This document shows positions 58,707 through 64,000 of a DNA stretch of 64,000 nucleotides, piece after piece. This DNA is from Microbacterium oxydans (GTDB taxonomy: Bacteria; Actinomycetota; Actinomycetes; Actinomycetales; Microbacteriaceae). Under the pieces are notes generated by a model. It saw only the letters and a program-made list of their open reading frames with translations, was not told the DNA's origin and searched no databases. Position 1 is the first letter of the stretch, and the number at the start of each line of letters is the position of its first letter. The stretch spans positions 434,001 through 498,000 of the forward strand of contig NZ_CP092891.1 in assembly GCF_026559675.1 (NCBI RefSeq). The letters are read 5' to 3'. The position numbers were made by a program, and so were the translations under genes.

Positions 58707-59822
58707 GTGGCTGCCTCCCCCACCAATCCCTATTCCGAAGCCGGCGTCGACACCGCTGCAGGTGATCTCGCCGTCGAGCTGATGAAGTCTTCCGTGCGCG
58801 CGACGCACGGACCCGAAGTGCTCGGAGGTGTCGGCGGCTTCGCCGGCCTCTTCGACGCCAGCGCGCTGCGCGACTTCCGTCGTCCGCTGCTCGCGACCAG
58901 CACCGACGGCGTCGGCACCAAGGTCGCGATCGCGCAGGCGATCGACAAGCACGACACGATCGGCCAGGATCTGGTCGGCATGGTCGTCGACGACATCGTC
59001 GTGGTGGGCGCGAAGCCGCTCTTCATGACCGACTACATCGCCTGCGGCAAGGTCGTCCCCGAGCGCATCGCCGACATCGTCCGCGGCATCGCCCAGGCGT
59101 GTTCGGCCACCGGCACCGCGCTGGTCGGGGGCGAGACCGCGGAGCACCCGGGTCTGCTCGGCCCGCGCGACTACGACGTGGCCGGCGCCGCGACCGGTGT
59201 GGTCGAGGCTGACGCCATCCTCGGTGCAGAGCTCGTGCAGGACGGTGACGCGGTGATCGCGGTCTCCTCCAGCGGGCTGCACTCCAACGGCTACTCCCTC
59301 GTGCGTCACATCGTGACCCGCGCCGGCATCGGGTACGGCGACAACGCCGCCGACTTCGGCACGACCTGGGGCGAGGCCCTCCTCGAGCCGACGCGCCTCT
59401 ACACGCTTCCGCTGCTGCGGCTGATCGACCAGCTCGGCGGCGGTGTGCACTCGCTCAGCCACGTCACCGGCGGAGGCATCGCGGCGAACCTCGCCCGCGT
59501 GCTCCCGCAGGGCAGCTGGGTCGACGTCGACCGCAGCACCTGGTCGCCCAGCCCGGTCTTCCGCGTGCTCAGCGACATCGCCGGTTCCACGCTGGAGTCC
59601 GCCGAGGGCACCTGGAACCTCGGCATCGGCTTCCTCGCCGTGGTCGCCGCGGAGAAGAAGGATGCCGCGATCGCGGCACTGAACGCCGAGGGCATGCCCT
59701 CGTGGCAGGTCGGGACCGTCGGCTTCGGGCCGCGTCCGGCCGGCGAATTCGAGCAGGGCGCCAAGGGCGTCGACGGTGGAGCGGTGCGCCTGGTCGGCGC
59801 CTACGCGGACGGAGCGAAGTAA
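58707..59822 (+). CDS. purM: phosphoribosylformylglycinamidine cyclo-ligase
   Basis: 371-aa AIR synthetase (step 5 of purine synthesis). Landmarks: YSEAGVDTAAGDLAVELMK, STDGVGTKVAIA, GMVVDDIVVVGAKPLFMTDYIACGK, GGETAEHPG, SSSGLHSNGYSLVR and HVTGGGIAANLARVLP. The GTG start is preceded at 6 nt by TAGGCT (58695-58700). purF follows after 6 nt in the same operon (usual order in many bacteria is purF then purM). Confidence 0.96.
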   Translation: MAASPTNPYSEAGVDTAAGDLAVELMKSSVRATHGPEVLGGVGGFAGLFDASALRDFRRPLLATSTDGVGTKVAIAQAIDKHDTIGQDLVGMVVDDIVVVGAKPLFMTDYIACGKVVPERIADIVRGIAQACSATGTALVGGETAEHPGLLGPRDYDVAGAATGVVEADAILGAELVQDGDAVIAVSSSGLHSNGYSLVRHIVTRAGIGYGDNAADFGTTWGEALLEPTRLYTLPLLRLIDQLGGGVHSLSHVTGGGIAANLARVLPQGSWVDVDRSTWSPSPVFRVLSDIAGSTLESAEGTWNLGIGFLAVVAAEKKDAAIAALNAEGMPSWQVGTVGFGPRPAGEFEQGAKGVDGGAVRLVGAYADGAK

Positions 59823-59828
59823 GAGCCC

Positions 59829-61301
59829 ATGTGCGGCATCGTCGGAATGGTGGGCTCTGCCCCGGTCAATCAGGACATCTACGACGCACTCCTGCTGCTG
59901 CAGCATCGCGGCCAGGATGCGACGGGCATCGCCACCGCTGAGGCGAACGGCGTCATGCACAACGCCAAGGCGCAGGGCATGGTGCGCGAGGCGTTCCGGA
60001 CTCGCGACATGCGGGCGCTGCTCGGCAACGTGGGCCTCGGTCACGTGCGGTACGCCACGAAGGGCACCGCTTCGAACGAGGAGGAGATGCAGCCGTTCTA
60101 CGTGAACGCGCCCTACGGCATCATCCTCATCCACAACGGCAACCTCACCAACACGCGTGAGCTCACGGCCGACATGGCCAAGCGCGACCGTCGCCACCTC
60201 AACTCCTCGAGCGACACCGAGCTGCTGCTCAACGTGCTCGCCGGCGAGCTGCAGAACACGACCTCGACCGTCGACCTCGACCCCGAGCGGGTCTTCGAGG
60301 CCGTGGCCCGCACGCATGAGCGCATCGAGGGCGCCTACGCCGTGATCGCGGTCATCGCCGGCTACGGACTGCTCGCCTTCCGCGACCCGTTCGGCATCCG
60401 CCCGCTGATCCTCGGTCGTCGCCCGTCCACGGTGCCCGGTGCCGAGGGTCGCGACGAGTGGGTCGTCGCGAGCGAGTCGCTCGTGCTCGAGAACGGCGAC
60501 TACGAGGTCGTGCGCGAGGTCGAGCCCGGCGAGGCCATCTTCATCACCAACGACGGAGAGCTGCACTCCAAGCAGTGCGCCACGGCGGCGACGCTCGCGC
60601 CCTGCGCGTTCGAGTACGTCTACCTCGCCCGCCCCGACTCGGTCATGAACGGCATCTCGGTGTACGAGTCGCGCCTGCGCATGGGCGACCGTCTCGCCGA
60701 CACGATCGCCAAGCACGTGCCGATGGACAAGATCGACGTGGTCATGCCGATCCCGGACTCGTCGCGCCCCGCCGCGATGGAGGTCGCCCGCAAGCTCGGC
60801 ATCGAGTACCGCGAGGGCTTCTACAAGAACCGCTACGTCGGCCGCACCTTCATCATGCCGGGGCAGGCCGTGCGCAAGAAGAGCGTTCGTCAGAAGCTCA
60901 ACGCCATGTCGACCGAGTTCCAGGGCAAGAACGTGCTCCTGATCGACGACTCGATCGTGCGCGGCACGACCTCCAAGGAGATCATCCAGATGGCGCGGGA
61001 TGCCGGCGCCGCCTCGGTGGCCTTCGCCTCCGCGGCCCCGCCCGTGCGGCACCCGCACGTCTACGGCATCAACATGCCGTCGCGCCACGAGCTGATCGCC
61101 CACGGCCGGACGATCCCCGAGATCGCCGAGGAGCTCGGCTGCGACCACCTGGTCTACCAGGAGGTCGAAGACCTCAAGGCCGCGATCATCGAGGGATCGG
61201 TGCTCACCGATCTCGACATGAGCTGCTTCGACGGCCGGTACGTGACCGGCACCGTCTCGGATGAGTACCTCGCCTGGGTGGAGGGGTCGCAGACCTCATG
61301 A
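59829..61301 (+). CDS. purF: amidophosphoribosyltransferase
   Basis: 490-aa first enzyme of de novo purine synthesis (PRPP + glutamine to phosphoribosylamine). Cys2 is the N-terminal nucleophile (MCGIVGMVG), with no propeptide. The glutaminase region has GLGHVRYATKGTAS and NGNLTN; the PRPP site is VLLIDDSIVRGTTSKEI; the cysteines CAFEYVY and YDLDMSC-like region near the C-terminus fit the Fe-S-type Gram-positive enzyme. Overlaps the next MFS gene by 4 nt. Confidence 0.96.
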   Translation: MCGIVGMVGSAPVNQDIYDALLLLQHRGQDATGIATAEANGVMHNAKAQGMVREAFRTRDMRALLGNVGLGHVRYATKGTASNEEEMQPFYVNAPYGIILIHNGNLTNTRELTADMAKRDRRHLNSSSDTELLLNVLAGELQNTTSTVDLDPERVFEAVARTHERIEGAYAVIAVIAGYGLLAFRDPFGIRPLILGRRPSTVPGAEGRDEWVVASESLVLENGDYEVVREVEPGEAIFITNDGELHSKQCATAATLAPCAFEYVYLARPDSVMNGISVYESRLRMGDRLADTIAKHVPMDKIDVVMPIPDSSRPAAMEVARKLGIEYREGFYKNRYVGRTFIMPGQAVRKKSVRQKLNAMSTEFQGKNVLLIDDSIVRGTTSKEIIQMARDAGAASVAFASAAPPVRHPHVYGINMPSRHELIAHGRTIPEIAEELGCDHLVYQEVEDLKAAIIEGSVLTDLDMSCFDGRYVTGTVSDEYLAWVEGSQTS

Positions 61302-62611
61302 CGATGCCGAGCGCACGACCGCTGTGGCACGGTCGGGCTCTCGCACTCGTGGGGATCGTCCTGGTGGCGTTCTCGCTGCGGTCGGCGGTCGCCTCCCTGT
61401 CGCCGGTCATCGACCACGTCGCCGAGGACTTCCCGGTATCGCCGGTCGTGGTCGGTCTGATCGGTGCCGCACCGCCCATCTGCTTCGCGCTGTTCGGCCT
61501 GCTCACCCCGCTGTTCGAGCGCCGCTTCGGGCTGGAGCGGATGGCGGTCGCCGCGATCACATTGATGGCCCTCGGCCTGCTGCTGCGCGGCTTCGCGGTG
61601 GATTCGACCAGTCTGCTGGCCGCGACCGTGGTCGTGTTCGCGGGCGTCGGATCGGGCAACGTGCTGCTCCCGCCGCTCGTGAAGAAGTACTTCCCCGATC
61701 GGCTCGGGGTCATGATGACCATCTACTCGACGACGATGGCGGTCTCGACCTTCCTCCCGCCGCTCGTCGCCGTGCCGGTGGCCGACTCGCTCGGCTGGCG
61801 CGTGTCGCTCGGGATGTGGGGCATCGTCGCGGGCATCGCGCTGGTCCCGTGGGTGGCGATGCTGCTGAAGAACGGCTCGCGAGCGGGCGAGCCGATGAAG
61901 ACCGAGCTCCTCGTCCCCGATCCGACCGACGGCGTCAACGACATGCAGGACGCGGTGGCCGTCGCGACCGGCCCCATCTCGACCACGCCGGCGAACCGCC
62001 GGTACTTCGCCCGGCTGTGGCGGCTGCCCCTCGCCTGGGCGCTCGCCGTCGTCTTCGGGGCATCGTCGACGATGGCCTACGTCTCCTTCGCCTGGATGCC
62101 GACCATGCTCGTCGACATCGGCGGCGTGACCCCGGCGACGGCGGGCTTCCTGCTCTCGCTGTTCGCGCTGATCGGTCTGCCGTGCTCGCTGCTCGTGCCG
62201 ATCCTCGTCGTGCGCTTCCAGGCGACCCGTCCGCTCTTCTTCGTGGCGGTCGGTGGCGGACTGGTCGGTCTCGCCGGGCTGCTGCTCGCGCCGACCGTCG
62301 CGCTGCCCCTGTGGGTGAGCATCTTCGGTCTCACGGCCATCATGTTCCCGCTGAGCCTCGTGCTGCTCAGCATCCGGGCCCGCACACCCGAGAGCGCCGT
62401 CGCGCTGAGCGGATTCGTGCAGAGCATCGGCTATGCCATCGCCGCGACCTTCCCCCTGCTGATCGGACTCCTGCACGAGACGACCGCGGGATGGCAGGTG
62501 CCGCTCCTCGTCATCGCGGGTGTGCTGATCGTCGCGATCCCCGCCGGCATCGTCGCTGGTCGGCGCCGCACGGTCGAGGACGAGTGGGAGCACCGGCACG
62601 GTCGCTGGTGA
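61298..62611 (+). CDS. MFS transporter, CynX/NimT family
   Basis: 437-aa 12-helix transporter of the cyanate/2-nitroimidazole (CP) family: LVGIVLVAFSLRSAVASLSPV at the N-terminus, GVGSGNVLLPPLVKKYFPDR in helix 4/5, and the C-terminal half beginning near WALAVVFGASSTMAYVSFAW. The ATG overlaps the purF stop, so it is expressed with purMF; export of a purine intermediate or analogue is possible but not supported beyond position. Confidence 0.87.
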   Translation: MTMPSARPLWHGRALALVGIVLVAFSLRSAVASLSPVIDHVAEDFPVSPVVVGLIGAAPPICFALFGLLTPLFERRFGLERMAVAAITLMALGLLLRGFAVDSTSLLAATVVVFAGVGSGNVLLPPLVKKYFPDRLGVMMTIYSTTMAVSTFLPPLVAVPVADSLGWRVSLGMWGIVAGIALVPWVAMLLKNGSRAGEPMKTELLVPDPTDGVNDMQDAVAVATGPISTTPANRRYFARLWRLPLAWALAVVFGASSTMAYVSFAWMPTMLVDIGGVTPATAGFLLSLFALIGLPCSLLVPILVVRFQATRPLFFVAVGGGLVGLAGLLLAPTVALPLWVSIFGLTAIMFPLSLVLLSIRARTPESAVALSGFVQSIGYAIAATFPLLIGLLHETTAGWQVPLLVIAGVLIVAIPAGIVAGRRRTVEDEWEHRHGRW

Positions 62612-62661
62612 GTCCGCGAGGCGAGCCCGCGATCGCATGACCCCGCCGGTGCCCCGTCGTC

Positions 62662-63174
62662 TCAGTCGGCCATGCGCTCCCCGGCAGGGGAGAGCACCCA
62701 CCAGATGCCGCCGACACCCTGCCCGTTGACGTCGCCGGCCGCGGCGTCGCCCGCGAAGTAGTAGAGCGGCCAGCCGTTGAGGGTCACCTGCTGGGAGCCG
62801 TCCGCCGTGGTGATGGTGCCGACCTCGCCGGTCACGCCCTGCACCGCGGGCGCGTCGCCCTCGGTGGTCAGCGGCGGCCAGTTGGTGAGGCACTCGCCGG
62901 TGCAGGAGCTCTCGCCCGAGCCCTGCGTGTCGGTGTCGAACATGTAGAGCGTCTTGCCGTCGGCGTCGACGACGATCTCGCCGAGCGTCGAGTCGGCGAC
63001 CATCAGCGTGGTGGCGCCGGATGCCGCGCTCTCACTGGGCGCGCTCGACTCGGACGACTGTCCGTAGGCCCCGCCCGAGCCGCCGGAGCCTCCGCCGGGC
63101 GATGAGCATCCGGCGACGGCGAACGTCAGGAGCAGGGCGGCGACCGCCGCGGTCTTCGAGACTCTCGAGAGCAT
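62662..63174 (-). CDS. COG4315-type secreted lipoprotein
   Basis: 170 aa. Lipobox VAGC (Cys23), a Gly/Ser-rich spacer of about 30 residues, then two copies of the COG4315 motif (DGKTLYMFDTD and LNGWPLYYFAGD) with CTGECLTNWPPL between. Function unknown; such proteins frequently sit beside ECF sigma/anti-sigma genes, as here. Ribosome site AGGAGG. The 66-nt gap to the anti-sigma gene makes co-transcription likely. Confidence 0.88.
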   Translation of the reverse strand: MLSRVSKTAAVAALLLTFAVAGCSSPGGGSGGSGGAYGQSSESSAPSESAASGATTLMVADSTLGEIVVDADGKTLYMFDTDTQGSGESSCTGECLTNWPPLTTEGDAPAVQGVTGEVGTITTADGSQQVTLNGWPLYYFAGDAAAGDVNGQGVGGIWWVLSPAGERMAD

Positions 63175-63240
63175 GGTGAAACCTCCTGTGCAGGACCGCG
63201 GGTGCGGTCAGGGGGTACACGAGAGGCGGCGGTGAAAGGT

Positions 63241-63933
63241 TCAGGGCGCGTCGACGGATGACCGCATGAGCACCTCGCCGGAGTCGACCGAGCGGATCTC
63301 GACCGTGGAGATGTCCGACGCCGGGAGCTCGGTACCGGCGCTCAGGCGCGCGGTGGTGCCCGGATGCGCCCGCCACGTCGACAGCACGCTCTCGGTGCCG
63401 TCCTGCGCCACCACGACCAGCGCGTACGCCCAGCCGTCCGCCGGGGCATGACCTCCGGCGCCGTATGTGCACGTCATGTCGATCCGGGTGCCCCAGGCGA
63501 CGTCGGTGAGGCCGACGGTGGCGGTGAGCGGGGCGTCGATCAGCTGTTCCAGGGCGACCGTCGTCGTCGGCGGACGGAGCTGGGCCGACACGAGCGGCAC
63601 GGCCACGGCGGCGACGACGATCGCCGCGGCGGCCGCGGTACCGGCGACCCACGCCCGACGGCGGCGACGGGCGCGCTCGGCGGCGAGGGAGAGCACGTGC
63701 GCGCGGTGCTCGGGTGCCGGAGCCTCGGCATCCGTCGCCCGCAGCAGCGATTCCGCCCGCTCGGGTGCCACCCGGGAGAGGAGGCCCGGCATCGGCGCCA
63801 CCTCCGCGATGGCGGCACGGCACTCGGCGCACTGCGAGAGGTGCGCTTCGAACTCGGCGCGGTCGGCGGCGCTGAGGGCTCCGAGGACGTACGCGGCATC
63901 CCACTCGGCGTATCGCGTGTGGTCGGCGTTCAT
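63241..63933 (-). CDS. rskA: anti-sigma factor, RskA/ZAS family
   Basis: 230-aa membrane anti-sigma factor. The N-terminal cytoplasmic ZAS domain carries HLSQCAEC (His31, Cys35, Cys38, the HX3CX2C motif). One transmembrane helix lies near residues 94-116, and an extracellular RskA-type domain (VALEQLIDAPLTATVGLTDV) ends the protein. Its start overlaps the sigma-factor stop (ATGA), so stoichiometric synthesis is expected. It would hold the sigma factor until regulated proteolysis of the membrane segment. Confidence 0.93.
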   Translation of the reverse strand: MNADHTRYAEWDAAYVLGALSAADRAEFEAHLSQCAECRAAIAEVAPMPGLLSRVAPERAESLLRATDAEAPAPEHRAHVLSLAAERARRRRRAWVAGTAAAAAIVVAAVAVPLVSAQLRPPTTTVALEQLIDAPLTATVGLTDVAWGTRIDMTCTYGAGGHAPADGWAYALVVVAQDGTESVLSTWRAHPGTTARLSAGTELPASDISTVEIRSVDSGEVLMRSSVDAP

Positions 63934-64000
63934 CGCGTCACTCCCTTCTCCTGCAGTCCGAGTCGCAGCGCGCGGAGGCCGTAGTGCAGCCTCGACTTCA
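63930..64000 (-). CDS. sigK: ECF sigma factor, C-terminal end (cut by window edge)
   Basis: Only the last 22 full codons are in the window: KSRLHYGLRALRLGLQEKGV then TR and stop. This is the end of the region 4 recognition helix of an ECF sigma factor (the VKSR..YALRALR pattern). With the RskA-like gene overlapping it by 4 nt and the COG4315 lipoprotein following, it is most like the SigK system. The SigK assignment is inferred from the neighbour. Confidence 0.8.
   Translation of the reverse strand, partial: KSRLHYGLRALRLGLQEKGVTR

Noticed and set aside
58425..61148. 907-codon minus-strand frame across purM and purF
   Set aside because: Antisense shadow of two unambiguous purine genes.
1..64000. 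tRNA, rRNA, riboswitch, integrase or attachment-site signals
   Set aside because: No cloverleaf, ribosomal, classical riboswitch or recombinase sequence was recognised on reading; a covariance-model search would be needed to exclude small RNAs.

Overview
The window is high-GC actinobacterial chromosome, very probably from the family Microbacteriaceae and most like Microbacterium. The reasons are strong G/C preference at third codon positions, many GTG starts, dense ATGA/GTGA gene overlaps, abundant LacI/TetR/ABC sugar-uptake genes, a Corynebacterium-type heme uptake locus with DtxR-type iron boxes, and short intergenic repeats of a kind I associate with that genus. I see no rRNA, tRNA, CRISPR array, transposase, phage or plasmid gene. 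The genus is an inference.

Layout. 0.2-2.1 kb: M20 amidohydrolase and a TetR regulator. 2.2-10.2 kb: an Opp/Dpp-type ABC importer in one operon with a GH3 beta-glucosidase, probably for oligosaccharide uptake. 10.3-13.7 kb: soxR facing a canonical SoxR box that drives ferredoxin, ferredoxin-NADP reductase, flavin reductase and superoxide dismutase. 13.7-16.5 kb: a LacI regulator and a GH13 alpha-glucosidase with a LacI-type operator. 16.5-18.5 kb: a DUF1761 protein and a secreted alpha/alpha-barrel protein. 18.5-20.2 kb: purQ, purS and apt. 20.2-26.8 kb: a complete cellobiose cassette (cebE-cebF-cebG-GH1, then a cebR-like gene) whose promoter carries two perfect CebR operators. 26.9-29.7 kb: a membrane protein, a DUF1266 protein and a TetR regulator. 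29.7-35.9 kb: a GntR regulator, an NRAMP-like transporter, pxpA, a fused pxpB-pxpC and a biotin carboxylase/BCCP fusion. 36-38.3 kb: uracil permease and purC. 38.4-42 kb: acetyltransferases, a PadR/MFS efflux pair and a broken DUF4160 gene. 42.2-46.3 kb: a glutamine-type ABC importer, an MFS transporter and an HxlR regulator. 46.3-46.7 kb: an intergenic repeat array. 46.7-50.2 kb: purD, a Nudix hydrolase, a lipoprotein, a sterol-carrier-like protein, and a truncated VOC/MarR pair. 50.2-57.6 kb: hmuTUV and a giant HtaA heme-binding surface protein. 57.7-62.6 kb: small proteins, purM, purF and an MFS transporter. 62.7-64 kb: a lipoprotein, an anti-sigma factor and the end of its ECF sigma gene.

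How it works together. Three saccharide systems lie within 24 kb. Two (cellobiose, alpha-glucoside) have LacI operators placed inside the promoter, and the third has TetR-like palindromes in front. Six de novo purine genes plus salvage apt and a uracil/xanthine permease are scattered over 43 kb among unrelated genes. Iron/heme and redox stress are each handled by a locus with a recognisable operator.

Most striking sequence signals: (i) a REP-like inverted repeat placed after the substrate-binding-protein gene in both importer operons, with covarying stem positions; (ii) about fourteen genes with a -10-like hexamer almost exactly 6 nt before the start codon, which implies widespread leaderless mRNAs; (iii) a lactam-metabolism operon that couples PxpABC to a biotin carboxylase/BCCP protein.
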